Source of the DNA: Rhododendron vialii
Lineage: Eukaryota; Streptophyta; Magnoliopsida; Ericales; Ericaceae
Assembly (NCBI RefSeq): GCF_030253575.1
Contig: NC_080561.1
Location: 3,959,001-4,023,000 of the forward strand
Length of the DNA: 64,000 nucleotides
Reading direction: 5' to 3'
Shown here: in pieces, positions 24,439-36,325 of the stretch
Position numbering within the stretch: the stretch's first letter is position 1
Layout of the letters: every line of letters starts with the position of its first letter
Notes under the pieces: generated by a model
What the model was told of the DNA's origin: nothing
What the model saw: only the letters and a program-made list of their open reading frames with translations
The model's database searches: none
Program-made: the position numbers and the translations under genes

Positions 24439-24796
24439 CTAGGTTCGAATCGGGCAAGGATGAAAACAAGAACACTGAGACCCCGAGCAATATCCACGAC
24501 CACCACACTGGGATTTTCCATTTGATGGAAACTTCTTCAAGCATTCTGCATTGCAGATATCTTCCTTGCATGGCTGTGGAACTTGGAGGACTTCTCCGCA
24601 GATCCTTTCCTTTCCGCTGCAGCCGTCGTTGACCCTGATTTGCCGCTTTCCTTCAACACGTACATGGAAAAAAACATTAAAGTCGTATCCCTCGTACGCG
24701 TGTGGAAAAATTCATATTCTCATATAGATCTTCTGTCTCTAATATGATCCTCTAATATATATTTAACTTGAATTTCTTTCATCGGAAATATGTATA

Positions 24797-24832
<36 letters not shown>

Positions 24833-25135
24833 GAAGAGCTTTCGCCGAGCCAAAAAAAAATATTGATAACCATAACCTTCTCCTTGAATATCGGTGATCA
24901 ATAAAAATGACATGTACTAATCATAACAATGCCAATGATTATATATACAATAATAGTAGTAATAAGGTTCTCCATTTGTCTGGTGACGGAGGAGGTTATT
25001 ATTTTCAGCCAAAAAAAGGCAAAAAACAAATAATATAGCATGAAAAGAAATAGAAAAATCAAACATGAAAGATGTACCATTAGTAATATCGAAGAGGCAG
25101 AGCACCAAAATAGCAGCAATGAAGAGTCCCTTCAT
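24439..25135 (-). CDS. Defensin-like cysteine-rich secreted peptide (copy A, intact)
   Basis: Exon 1 is 25135-25078 and exon 2 24650-24439, with a 427-bp intron that contains a (CA)n run. Splicing AATG|GTACAT to TTGAAG|GAAAG in phase 1 gives 89 residues. Exon 1 is almost exactly the signal peptide MKGLFIAAILVLCLFDITN, the typical layout of plant LCR/DEFL genes. The mature part (KRQIRVNDGCSGKERICGEV and on) holds ten cysteines, including the CSalphabeta signature CKEDICNAEC (C-x3-C), a GRGYC gamma-core-like turn and a final CSC...C. Such peptides act in the apoplast as antimicrobials or as pollen/seed signalling ligands; which applies here is unknown. The ATG directly abuts the truncated synthetase exon at 25136. 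Three broken relatives lie at 32923-33592, 52266-52345 and 59880-60298. Confidence 0.78.
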
Positions 25136-27235
25136 GCCTCTCTTTCAATGTTTCCTCAAGAATTGCAACTGCTTCTGTGTAAGAAATACGGACAAATTTG
25201 GTCGAAGAAACCATTCTTGGACGATCAATTGCACTTTTGTCCAAGTTCTTAACCATAAATTCCATATCATCACGGCAATTGTCAAGTAACCATTGACACA
25301 AGGATCTAACATACGCCACCGCACAGTTCATGTCATCCTGCAATAATGTAAGAACGAAGCATCTTTTTGAACATGTTGAACAAGTTCACATATTTTAGGC
25401 TCCATCATCTGGAGCACTCTCAAAAACCTAAATATTTACTTCCTAATGTAATAAATAAATAATTCGTCTCTTACCTGAATATCTGCAAATGCTATTTCAG
25501 GCTCCAACATCCAGAACTCTGCCAGATGCCTTGAGGTGTGTGAGTGTTCTGCTCGAAAAGTTGGACCAAATGTATAGACACTACTGAGGGCACATGCAAA
25601 AGTTTCAACATGAAGCTGTCCAGAACCAGTCAAAAATGCTTGTCGGGCAAAGAAATCTTGGGAGTAATCAATCTTCCCGTCCTTGTTAGCTTAAATCTCT
25701 CTTCCAGCTTTGAGAGACTTTCTTAAGCTTGCTAGTTCCGTGACAACAGCACTTATTGTTTCCTTATTGGCTTTGGTGGATTTCAGTTGAACAACAGCCT
25801 CTCCTTTCTCCGTGACAAGTAGCTTAGCCGACATCAGCTTCAGATGGAGGAGGATTCTTAATCAACTCCTTCTCCAACCTTTCAGCATTGCTAATCAAGG
25901 TTGTGACTTGGAACATTTCTCCTGCACCTTCACAATCACTGGTGGTGATTAGAGGAGTGTGAACGTAAAGAAAACCGTGCTTCTGGGAGAATGAATGGGT
26001 TGCATAAGGCGAAGCATTGCGGATGCAAGCAATTGCAGAAATCTGAATACAAAGACAAAACATTACTGTCACCATAAGCTAAGTTCAAGAAGATGGAGGC
26101 ACGACGGGAAACATATGATGATTTTACATGCGAGAATGCTCGTGTATGTCTGTGAATGAGATGAAACAACCACCAATTTCTACCCAAGTTCTTAGCAGCA
26201 GTTATTTGTTACAGCCAATCAAGGCCGCAATTCGTTACCGGCATCCACAATCTGATTTTATGATTTCCAAAATTCATCACTCAGAACTATCAAACCAACA
26301 AAAATCTTCAGTTAAACATAATTTATAAAAAAAAGTTAATTTACGTACAAATACATGGGAAGATGGGCATATATAGTGTCGGTTTTTGGTTGAACATGAA
26401 TTTAATCGTATCAGCACCATACTTAAGAAAATTGCAGGCACCTGTAATGACATGAATTTACGAGGAAAAATGTGTAACAAAAATGATAGGGACACAGACA
26501 TCTGTGCACATATCCATGCGTTGTCACAGCTGTGTCTGAACCGTCTGATGCATGTGTACCCCCGTTTACTATGCAAGATCCAAGTGTAGCCAACGGTCCT
26601 AAACACATTTGTGTTCCAATCTGTGCACGGACATTTATATCCGAAGCATTGCTCAATTTGTGAATACTGTGTTGCTTCATCATGATATCAATTCCACTTA
26701 ACTAATCATGGTATCAATTGTCAAATTCCAATCACTTCAATACCACATTTTTCAGCCTAAAGAACGTAACTTTTAGAAAATGAGGCGCGTTCGGAGGTGG
26801 ATAATATGCATACATGATGATAAGCTAGAATTTCAATACACGTCTCATAAATATCAATGCATATCTCGGTTCCAGTTATTGATGCAACTTTTACACTAGG
26901 CGGTGTTTAGCATTTTCCTTCCAAAATTCCTATTACTTAGCAATATCGATCTACAACCGAAATATAGTAATCAGAGTAAAAATTCGCAAATACCGTATTG
27001 GTTCTAGGTCGAAGATGAACGTAATCCCTGAGAGACTCAAGGGTAAGCCTAGTCTGAGGCAACGGGTACTTAGCCGGATCCACAGTCCCCAAATCGAGAA
27101 TCATCCGAACCCCAATAAGCTCGACCCTCTGCTTCGCCTCTACCGGCGGCACCTTCAACTCTCTCTCCACGTGCACGCACGTGCCGGTCGCCACCAGCTG
27201 GCTCAGCTGTCCCACGGCCCCTTCGACAATTACCC
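25136..27235 (-). pseudogene. Cytosolic-type asparaginyl-tRNA synthetase fragment, copy A
   Basis: Three exon blocks in gene order on the minus strand are recognisable. At 27235-26994 is the distal half of the OB-fold region (GTCVHVERELKVPPVEAKQR, TVDPAKYPLPQTRLTLESLR). At 26042 to about 25475 is the start of the class II catalytic domain, with [20 protein letters not shown] and motif 2 ([20 protein letters not shown]). At 25337-25136 is DDMNCAVAYVRSLCQWLLDN to ETLKER. The 5' exons and the whole C-terminal part including motif 3 are missing. Small deletions and a stop lie in the middle block (after PPPSEADV, and near LKAGRE). The last block ends exactly one base before the defensin-like ATG, on the same strand. 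It cannot make a synthetase; it may serve as a promoter or transcribed leader. Confidence 0.82.
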
Positions 27236-28100
27236 CTGCCGGAATTTCCAATCGCAGGATCCAAGATTTGATTAAAATTACTAGCATTTAGGACAGATTA
27301 CGAGCTCGAATAACGAATACTCCCTCCATCACAAATTGCTAGACTTTTTAGAGAGAGAGAGAGCGAGAGCGAGAGAGTAAACGACGACATTCTTCCCCAC
27401 CTTGGGCGGGTCGACATTTGGGGAAGACTGAAACGACGTGGACGGGTTTTCTTCATGCCTCGCATCTTCAACACCGGAAGTTCATGAAAACGACGTCGGT
27501 TGACTTCATTAGGACTTCTCATCTTGCAGCTGCGAAGTCCATTAAAATGGCGTAGCGACGTCTAATTGGTAAATTTTGAACACGTTCTTGGTTTATTTCT
27601 TGATCTAATCTGGTCAAGTTGTAGATCCTATCAATAATATTGAACCTGGTAAAGATCATTTGAATCGAATTCAGATTATTAAATGATCGAAGATGATAAG
27701 TACGAATTTAATTTTTTGTAAATAGAACTGGCCGCACTTGATCAAACAAATCCTCGCATCATTTACGTGCGAGGTCATATAAAACGACGTCGTAACCATT
27801 TTAGTTTCCCATTACAGGAACTTCGATGGGTAATTGGTAAATTTCGAGCTCACGCTGAATTTATTTGTTGATCGGAACTGTGGAAGTTGTAGATCATGTC
27901 AAGAAGATAAATCCTGATGAAGATTATGTTAATCGAATCCCGATTAGTACGTCATCGGAGATGATTTGTGTCAATTTTTTCTTGTAAAAATAGATTTGGC
28001 TGCACTTGATCAAACCCCTTTTATTGCGGAATAAATTCGCGCCTCCTGGGGCGGGAGAGAGAAAATGTGGGTGGTGGTTCGTTCGGTTCGGCAGAGGAAG

Positions 28101-28171
<71 letters not shown>

Positions 28172-28340
28172 TTGGCATAGTAAGTGGAGTAACAGAGGTA
28201 TCTCTTCCAATCTTCCATTGTTTCATGTTCAGCCCTAATAACTCATTGATTTTCCCCCATTGACTGGTTTTTTCTGCACAGGACGGTGCTAGTCTCGAGG
28301 CTGCACTCGATAAGATTGGCTATGCTTGAAGAAGGCAGGT
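27236..28340. repeat. Array spacer A, with internal duplication and GA tract
   Basis: This sequence recurs beside the synthetase fragments at 38744-39561 plus 40396-40650, and at 62227-62580. It starts with a one-ended Stowaway remnant (ACTCCCTCCATCACAAATTG at 27319) and holds several AAACGACGT(C/G)G words. It also contains an internal, diverged duplication: GTAATTGGTAAATTT ... ACTTGATCAAAC occurs at about 27560-27745 and 27825-28015. A (GA)n run lies at 28105-28165. No gene is supported, although the start of the HISN1 pseudogene segment follows at once. Confidence 0.65.
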
Positions 28341-28521
28341 GTTAGATTTTTCAAAAGGCTAAAGTTGAGTATCGCTTGGGTTCAATTCACCCCTCCATTC
28401 GTTCTTATTAGATTCTCTACATGCATTTGGTTTCCTTCAGCCACATGAATTCTATGTAGCATCACATAAAAGTAAATGTCATTCAACTGCTAATTGCTTT
28501 GTTTGATGCTATTTATGACAG

Positions 28522-31500
28522 GATTGTCAATTGTCAGTCAGGCAAGTGAATCCTCGACAGTACGTGGCCGAAATTCCTCAGGTCTTGTGCTCTGAGCTGA
28601 TTTATTATGTAAATTCGTACCTTGATTATCTTGATTGCATGGTGAGATGAAGGTGGGAAATGACGAAAACGATTTAAGTCACGTAATGCTAACACTCCAG
28701 TTGTGCAGTTTTCAAACTCCAATTGTTTGTAGAATCGTCAGATTACGCAGGTGGGAATGCGAATGAGTTTCGGATATAAGAACTGAACTGCAAATTTCTA
28801 TACTGCATTTGAACTATTATTCTATTTTGTGTAAGCAGCCACATCCGTGAGCATATGGCACAATCACAATTGCAGTTATAAGCTGTTTTTTAGATAACTA
28901 GATAACAAGGTGGTAACCAGCCTGTTTGGGCTTCGCCGCTTCGGTCTTTTAGGTGGGTTTCGGCCCAATGGGAGTCCTTGTTTTGGTTTCTTGCCAAAAT
29001 GTAGGGATTGGATCTCGGATTGGGCAGATGAATGCTTGTTGAGCATGATGTCATTTCCTTGATCCTATTAGTCTTATAACAATTTCAAGATTAATGAAAT
29101 TTTTTTGCTATTAAAAAAAAAAAGGTGGTAACCAGCCTATCTGATAGTGTGCTGTCATTCTCGTCCCAAGTTTTACACTCTGGAAATTCTGAGACTTACT
29201 AGGTTTCGCCTATGTACGTTGTATTTCAATTTTGTCATGTCATATTTCTGCTTGTGTTCAACTATTCCTTCTCTATATCAGTTTTCTTTGTGAGTTGTTG
29301 ATAACAAGTTTCAGTTATGATTTAGCTTCTATTCCATTTTTGTGCACAGCTGGCCCCTAAGTTTATGAAGGATAACGGACTGATGCATGTCACTCTCTCG
29401 ACCGCAGATGGAGCAATAGAGGCAGCTCCTGCGGTGAGATCGAGTTACTTCTTTCTGCATCTTAATAGCTTTCATAATTTTGTACAGCTATGGAATCCCT
29501 GCATCTGAAGTTCTTGCTTTGGGTAGGGGGGCGGTCATGCTGATTTTGCTCAGTTGAACAACTAGACAGTAGGGTAAGGGTATCAATGGATATTTGTATA
29601 TTTTCCAACAAATGTCAAGCAACAGAAGCTTACATGTAACATGCAATGGGCTACGCCAAGTCGCTCACAACATTAAATGTAGATAGTATAATACATGTTA
29701 AGTCTAATAGTTCCTGCTGGTTTTGATGTTATCTGGCTTCTTCTTAATCTAGATGGGCATAGCTGATGCTATCAAGGACCTTGTGAGTAGTGGAACCACA
29801 TCGCGAGAGAGTAAATTTAAAAGAAATCGAAGGTGGAGTAATATTGGAAAGTAAGGTGAATTCTCTTTTGACTTACCAAGCATTTAAAACCAATCTCTTC
29901 GAGAATTTATAAAAAAGGAGGGTCTTTGTTCTATCAAATGGAAGTTGTCTGTACATGTTCTTACCTTGTCTTCAGGCTGTTCTTGTTGCTAGCAGGAAAT
30001 CCTTGACCCAACGGAAAGGTGTATTGGACATCACTCATGAAATCCTTGAAATATTGGAGGCACATTTGAGGGCAGCTGGCCAGCTCACGGTTTGCAGAAT
30101 TTGTTTCTTGTGTTATGGTTGCAGTTTTCCTTTACTGTCATTGTCTCACTCTGTTCATTTCAGGTTACTGCAAACACAAGGGGAACCAGTGCAGAGGAGG
30201 TGGCGGAAAGAGTACTGTCTGGACGTCCCCTTGAATTGAATGGACCCATGCACTTTTGATGCATTTGAATTGCATGAAATGGGGTCACTAAAGGAAATTG
30301 GTGGGTTTTATCGTCTTTATTAGTGCATGAGATCGTTCTAATCTCCATGTGTTAGACCTGTTGTCATTAGAGACATGCCTAGGATTTCCAAATGTAGGTT
30401 GTTGAACACTTCACTCTATGATCTGGTCAATAACATAGGAGGATTTTTGAACACTTCACTCTGATCTGGTCAATTACATAAGAGGATTTTTGAACACTTC
30501 ACTAGAGTGTTGAGCCCAATAATTTCATGTCGGGAACAAAACCCTGTACTTGGATGGAGTGATTTTTGAATTTCACTTGTGATTTTTGAGTGAGGCGTGG
30601 GAGGCTACATTTGAATTTCACTTTCAATGAATTTCCACCTATTGACCTTGCCACCTTGTCAACCAAGCTATGTATTTATTATTAAGTGTTGATGTTGGTC
30701 TTCTCCATTTTAAGAATTGCATTAACCCTTTCATGTTTGTACACGCAGGGAACCACCGTTAGTCCAGTTTTTTTGCAAACGTGATGGGAGAATAGCAGCA
30801 GATTACTATGCCGATAGTCATATGTGTACCCAAAAAGCTGCTTTATAAGTCTACTCAACAACTGAGAGCTGTAAGACAATTTTCTTTCTTTACTATGCCA
30901 TAGCCATCTGTCTAGCCCAAACTTGTGGGACCAACCCTGGGTTACAATTTTTCATGTCAAGTGTTTTTTACATGAAGTTTCCTAAGGCACCTCCCAGCAG
31001 CTTCGATAACATTCCACGCAAAAATGTAAGTTTGAGTCTCCTCAACCCCTTGTAAAAGGAAGGGCATAAGAATTTTATGGATCGATGAAGACTCAAAAGT
31101 ATGATTTTGGAACTACTTGTATAATTTCTCGCTCAGTAGGCCTGTAGTTTCAGTGATTCGCAGCTTGTCGATGGTTTTCTAGCAAAAAACCATGATTCAA
31201 GCAAAAAATGCCCGGAAAATGGTTAGTTTTGTTTGAACTCATTGTTTCCATTCTATGTTGTAATTGGTTCTGAATCTTCACCATTCCCTCCTTCTGGATC
31301 TAAGTGTACATTTCAGGACTGCAGCTTCATCTTTCTTAGCTTTTCCATTTTTCCTGTATCTTCGTGAAAGTCTGGGAATATCATAATGGCTTTTTGGAAC
31401 TCGTTGCTTGACTACTTTTGTAATGCAGATCGGAGGCAGTGGAGTTCTTATTCTCCTCTTACATATATTTTTGATGAAGAACCCCTCGATGCCGCGAACT

Positions 31501-31530
31501 CCTTTCAAAACATGGCATGTACTAGTCTTT
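28522..31530 (+). pseudogene. HISN1: ATP phosphoribosyltransferase (HISN1) pseudogene, copy A
   Basis: Exon-like blocks keep splice sites and plant HISN1 sequence. They are 28522-28581 (DCQLSVRQVNPRQYVAEIPQ), 29350-29433 (PKFMKDNGLMHVTLSTADGA), 29755 to about 29852 (MGIADAIKDLVSSGTT), 29976-30089 ([20 protein letters not shown] and on), 30164 to about 30217 ([18 protein letters not shown]), about 30751-30870 (RDGRIAADYY) and 31429 to about 31515 (IGGSG, YIFDEEP). The enzyme catalyses the first step of histidine synthesis in plastids. The transit peptide, the exons for the segment between VAEIPQ and GPKF (which carries most of the active site), and the middle of the C-terminal domain are absent. 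Frameshifts occur in the 30751 block (extra T, then displaced frame) and in the last block. It is not functional. Confidence 0.85.
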
Positions 31531-31689
31531 TGGGGATGCCTTGGGTGGTTTTTGCAATCTATAGCATTAGCGTATCAAAGAACTCACTGCAGCTAGTGCT
31601 AGAAGACAATTCTGCTCAAGAAGTTGTATACTTGCATGTATTTCGGCGTAGTGTATTTTTTTTTCCCTGGAATAAGTTGTCATAGATTG

Positions 31690-31762
<73 letters not shown>
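31690..31762. repeat. (TC)n microsatellite, unit A
   Basis: About 36 TC repeats. The tract occupies the same place, between HISN1 and the SINE, as the TC run at 51362-51408 in unit B. Confidence 0.9.
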
Positions 31763-31765
<3 letters not shown>

Positions 31766-31794
31766 TAGTGCAACTGTGCAAGTATCACACCCCT

Positions 31795-32300
31795 AACCAA
31801 TGAGCTTTTAGCGCTGTTGGTATGCCTCCTTCAGTGGACGCATGGTTCGAGCCCCGCGAGGGGCGGTTTGGGGTTGAGAGTTATGGACAAGCCAGCTGGC
31901 TATCGCCTGCATTATTTTTCCAATTTTTGGTACCTCCACGGGTTTTTAGGATAAATTTTTTTAGTTCTAGCCCCATAGAACTAAAAAAATAGATTTTGCT
32001 TATTATATATAATTCAAAAGATTACTGTATAAGGAAAATCTTGAATTTGGATCCAAAATTAATGTCTGAGTGTGACTTTATCCATGTGCTTATGCTCTTA
32101 AGCATTCTTTTTTTGATCTTCTGTTTTCTTGGGTCTTTCACTGACTTATTCTTTCCATTACATTACACATGGTTCGAGCCCCGCGAGGGGCGGTTTGGGG
32201 TTGAGAGTTATGGATAGCCTCTGAGTTCCTTATGAACTAACATGCTAACATCCCGTTACCCTCCGATGTATACAATTAATATTGGCAAAAAAAAAAAAGT
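31795..32300 (+). mobile_element. tRNA-derived SINE, unit A copy, interrupted
   Basis: The head at about 31797-31890 has an A-box-like TAGCGCTGTTGGTATG and a B-box GGTTCGAGCCC. The tail (CTAACATGCTAACATCCCGTTA, GATGTATACAATTAATATTGG, then poly-A) lies at about 32215-32300. Between them is extra sequence, and the 47-bp stretch CATGGTTCGAGCCCCGCGAG... is present twice (about 31843 and 32169), as if a fragment was inserted with local duplication. The uninterrupted version is at 51432-51600. Confidence 0.7.
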
Positions 32301-32399
32301 ATCGGGCCGGGCCAGGCCGCCAACTCACTACCCAAGCCCGCCCATAGGCTGGGCCATTCGGGCTTTTTTTTTTTTTACGGGCCGGGCTACATACCTCAG

Positions 32400-32710
32400 A
32401 TCACTCTATTGCTTCTGCTTTGAGCACTCTGGTAGTTGCTTATTTATTCGAAGCTATTATTGGTGGTCCAGTGGTTTTGGGGTGGGGTTTCTTGACAACA
32501 TTGTTACGATAATTATCACAATTTGGGTACCAGGTAATTGACATACGATGCACCGCAACCGCAATAGCGTAATCCATGAGCAGTGCAATGGGAATTTCCA
32601 TTGTGTGGAAACTCAAGATATGGCAAAATGGACTGGAATTACCTGATTCTTTCACCCAACGTTGCGGGTATCCAAATTAAACGCAGTCGTAGAGTAGTTA
32701 TCTTTTATAT
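32400..32710 (+). other. Module M, copy in unit A (unidentified gene remnant?)
   Basis: This block recurs at 51740-52062 with high identity and in part at 20926-21112. The plus strand reads a hydrophobic stretch (LLVAYLFEAIIGG in the unit B copy, then WGFLTTLL), an apparent AG/GT boundary, and a second stretch (SMSSAMAISILWKLKIWQNG, RCGYPSQ). That looks like two exons of a small membrane or secreted protein, with stops between. I do not recognise the family. It lies directly upstream of the defensin-like copy in each unit. Confidence 0.45.
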
Positions 32711-32922
32711 ATGTGAAGGACAAGCAAAAAATTCTTCACAAGCTCGAATAAATCCATTCTAACTTCGATAGTTTTCACTGGGAAAACAACTATCAAAAGA
32801 TTAAGATAGATCCAAAAGCATTAGTTTTAATGCAAAACTAAAAAAAAAAAATCTAAAAACTTTGATGTAGATGTAACAACAATGAAATACAAATTCAAAA
32901 CTAAATAAGTTGCACCGAAAGC

Positions 32923-33592
32923 CTAGGTTCTAATTGGTGGGCAAGGATGAAAACAATAACACTTAGACCCTGAGCAATATCCACGACCACCACACTGGGA
33001 TTTTCCATTCGATGGAAACTTCTTCAAGCATTCTGCATTGCAGATATCCTCCTTGCATGGCTGTGGAACTTGGAGGACTTCTCCGCAGATCCTTTCCTTT
33101 CTGCTGCAGCCGTCGTTGACCCTGATTTGCTGCTTTCCTTCAACACGTACATGGAAAAAAAAAAGGAAGAAGTAAGAGTCCTATCCCTCATACGCGCGTG
33201 GAAAAATTCATATTCTCGTATCGATCTTCTGTCTCTAATATGATCCTCTAATATATATTTAACTTTAATATCTTTCATCGGAGATATGTATACACACACA
33301 CAAAGAGGTTTTGCCGAGCCAAAAAAAAATACTGAAACCATAACCTTCTCCTTGAATTTTGGTGATCAATAAGAATGATATGTACTATTCATAACAATGC
33401 CAATGATTATACAATAATTGTAGTTATAAGGTTCTCCATTGTCTGGTGATGGACGAGGCCACGAGGTTATTCTTTTCAGCGAAAAACAAATAGTATAGCA
33501 CGAAAAGAAATAGAAAAATCAAACATGAAAGATGTACAATTAGTAATATCAAAGCGACAGAGCACCAAAATAGCAGCAATGAAGAGTCCCTT
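32923..33592 (-). pseudogene. Defensin-like peptide pseudogene, copy D (unit A)
   Basis: Exon 2 still encodes an intact mature peptide nearly identical to copy A (KQQIRVNDGCSRKERICGEV and on, ten cysteines, ending CPPIRT). The exon 1 signal sequence KGLFIAAILVLC is also present. The start codon is gone: the sequence before AAGGGACTC is GGCAC, leading into a (GA)n tract. The donor context reads AATT|GTAC, which would create a TGA across the splice. The gene is dead as it stands unless another start and splice site are used. Confidence 0.75.
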
Positions 33593-33598
33593 GTGCCG

Positions 33599-33599
<1 letters not shown>

Positions 33600-33661
<62 letters not shown>
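33600..33661. repeat. (GA)n microsatellite
   Basis: About 30 GA repeats replacing the sequence upstream of defensin-like copy D. The break with the duplicated unit lies at its edge. Confidence 0.9.
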
Positions 33662-33662
<1 letters not shown>

Positions 33663-33789
33663 CAAATACAAGTGGTGCAAGTATGACAAGATTTTAGAGG
33701 AATTGAGGAGGAGAGATTTATAGAGAAGAGAATTTACAGGCCAGATTTTCAAATCATCCAAGAAAGGAAAATGTTTTAAAGTGTTACAG

Positions 33790-35650
33790 TGGCATTGGGC
33801 AACTTCTTTTAACGTCTAACTTATTAAATTCCTTTTGCCCTTAAAGGGCTAAGTTTTCAAGTGGGGTTGAATTTGTAGAAACTTTATGTCCATCTCAAAA
33901 CCAATTGGCAATGAGTGGAGAGGTCCCGAATGTTATTAAGTGATCACTCATTCCACTCCCAAGCAATGTGGGATTCATTTCCTTAACATCCCCCCTCACG
34001 TGCAGCCGCGTTTGAGGTCTGTCACGTGTGGCCACTTTTGGGTCCTATCATCGTGCAGCCTTTTTGCTGGGTCTGATATATGTGGACGACATCTTGGTCA
34101 CTGGTAGTAGTTCTTCTTACATTACAGAATTGATTTCTGTGTTGAACTCTAAATTTGCTATGAAGGACCTGGGTTCCTTGAGTTACTTTTTGGGCGTTGA
34201 AGTTCTGTATCATGGCCTTTCTGTCATCCTGTCTCAAACCAAATATGCCTCTGATTTGTTGACAAAAGCTGGGATGCAAGACTGTAAACCAAGCTTGTCT
34301 CCCTCTTCTGCTAAACTTGCTCAATTCACTCCTGATCCTGATTTTCAAGATGTTCACTGGTTTCGCACCATTGTGGGATCACTTCAATACCTTACTCTTA
34401 CTAAACCTGAGATTGCCTTTGCTGTTAATCTGGCATGTCAACACATGCATAATCCCAAATACAGTCATTTTGTTGCTGTAAAACGTATTCTGAGATATAT
34501 CAAGGGCAGTTTACTTCAAGGTCTTACCTTTTCTCCTGGCCCTTTGCAACTCACTGCCTTCTCCGATGCAGACTGGGCTGGCAATCCTTTAGATAGAAGA
34601 TCAACAACTGGTTTCTGTGTGTTTCTTGGTTCCAATCTTGTCTCTTGGTGTGCCAAGAAACAGCATACGGTTGCACGTTCTTCCACTGAAGCTGAGTATA
34701 GATCCCTAGCACAGACAGCAGCAGATGTCACTTGGTTACAACAGTTACTTGTGGAGTTGTGCGTTTGTACTTCTCAGCTTCCTGTCCTATGGTGTGACAA
34801 TCTTTCTGCTATCGCCCTTGCTTCCAATCCTATTTTTCATGCCAGGACCAAACACGTAGAGATTGACTATCATTTTATAAGGGAAAAAGTGTTGTCCAAA
34901 CAGCTTATTGTTCAACATGTGGGGACTTTTGATCAAGTAGCAGACGTCTTCACTAAATCTCTGTCTGTGGCACGTTTTGAATATCTTAAGGCCAAACTCA
35001 AGGTTATTGACATACCCATGAGTTTGCGGGGGTGTGTACAGCAAAGCCATTAGAAGGGTATATAAGTCTTTTACTGAATATCTTTAACCTTTACGTTTAA
35101 AGTGAGATTAGTGGTTAATCAGTTAGAGTAAGTCGAGCTGGCATGTGCTAGCATTCTGTTGAGATCAGAGTGGAGTATAAAAGGGGTTTTGGCTCCTCAT
35201 TTGTAATCAAGTAAGACAGATATATTCAAGATTCAAGAAGTTACGAATTGTGTTTTCTCTCTCTCTATCTTCTCTGGTTTGGATTTCAATCTTCGTCAGA
35301 ATTCATCTAAGTTACGTTGGGCCAAAGTAATGTGGCGCACTCTCTACAGTTACTCCCATGACATTGGGCCTTGAGCAAGTAGTGGCGGGTCGATGTGCTG
35401 TACAAACTCTCAAAAAGTGGTATCAAAGCAAATGGTACAATCTATGGGTAGACACTCGGCGCACCTTGAATGGGCTTGCACGAAGAACACTCAGTGAAGC
35501 GGGAAAAATCAAAGGTGACTACCAATATAACAAGGTGGCTCGATGTTGAAGTGCTGTCAAGGATGGTTTTATATCGATGGAGGTGACTTCTGATGAAGCA
35601 AGATGGCTCGATGATAGAGTTCTGTGATGGGTGGGCTCTGAATCGATGGA
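33790..35650 (+). mobile_element. Ty1/copia retrotransposon fossil with other LTR-type sequence
   Basis: A truncated Ty1/copia element spans about 34028-35310. It consists of the C-terminal part of the reverse transcriptase region, the RNase H region, a purine-rich tract near 35022-35031, and a probable 3' LTR from about 35032 with a TATA-like word. The 5' LTR, gag, protease, integrase and the first part of the polymerase are absent, so it is broken. The 341-codon open frame that remains suggests a fairly young copy. Flanking sequence at about 33790-34030 and 35310-35650, including a TGGTATCAAAGC primer-site-like word, looks like another LTR-type element into which the copia copy may have inserted. 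Confidence 0.7.
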
Positions 35651-36325
35651 GTGGGTGCGAAATAAGTCTACTTAGGGAGATAATGTTAGAGAGTAGATGC
35701 TCAAGGAAGTCCAGTGTAAAAGGAATAAAGTCACAGCTACAAGATTCTGATTATTCTCTCTCCACTCTTCCAAACATGGCAATGGTAACTTGAGGCAGAA
35801 AATGATCATTTAGGAGAACACAAGAAAACGCATCACTTGTTCTATAAACTTGAACTACTTTCAGTACTTGGCCGTTGATAATTTTTATCATGCAAGTTTA
35901 GAAACAAAAAATACTCGGGATGAATTCACACATGAGTTGGTAGAAGACCCAGTGGCCATGATACACACATTGTTCAATCTATCATAGTAATCTGACATCA
36001 ACATCAACATCCAGGCATCAAATAGGGTTTACATAACTGATTCTCTGTGCAATGAGTCCTGGAAAATCAAACAACAAATACAAATTCATAGGCAAAAGAA
36101 TCCACAGCAATTCTGCACCCCAACATGACCCTTAAACTGCAAACGGCAATTCACAAACAGATGATAATCTTAGGCAAACACAATAGCCAACAATGGTTGC
36201 AAAAATATACTCTGGAAGTTTTCTCCCTCTACAGGCAACTTACAACAGTTGTATGGTTTACAAGGGAACATTAAAGCAGAAGCAAGAACGTAAGCATCTC
36301 AGACGTGGGTAGCAAAAGATCATAC
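35651..36325. other. Intergenic, no gene seen
   Basis: No supported feature. The right end merges into an intron of synthetase copy B, so part of this may be further, unrecognised intron sequence of that gene. Confidence 0.4.

Noticed and set aside
25136-27235. Synthetase copy A as a functional gene
   Set aside because: First exons and motif 3 are missing and the middle exon is interrupted; it cannot encode a working class II synthetase.
33024-33341. 105-codon minus-strand frame
   Set aside because: It overlaps defensin-like exon 2 out of frame and runs through its intron; the cysteine-bearing frame is the real one.
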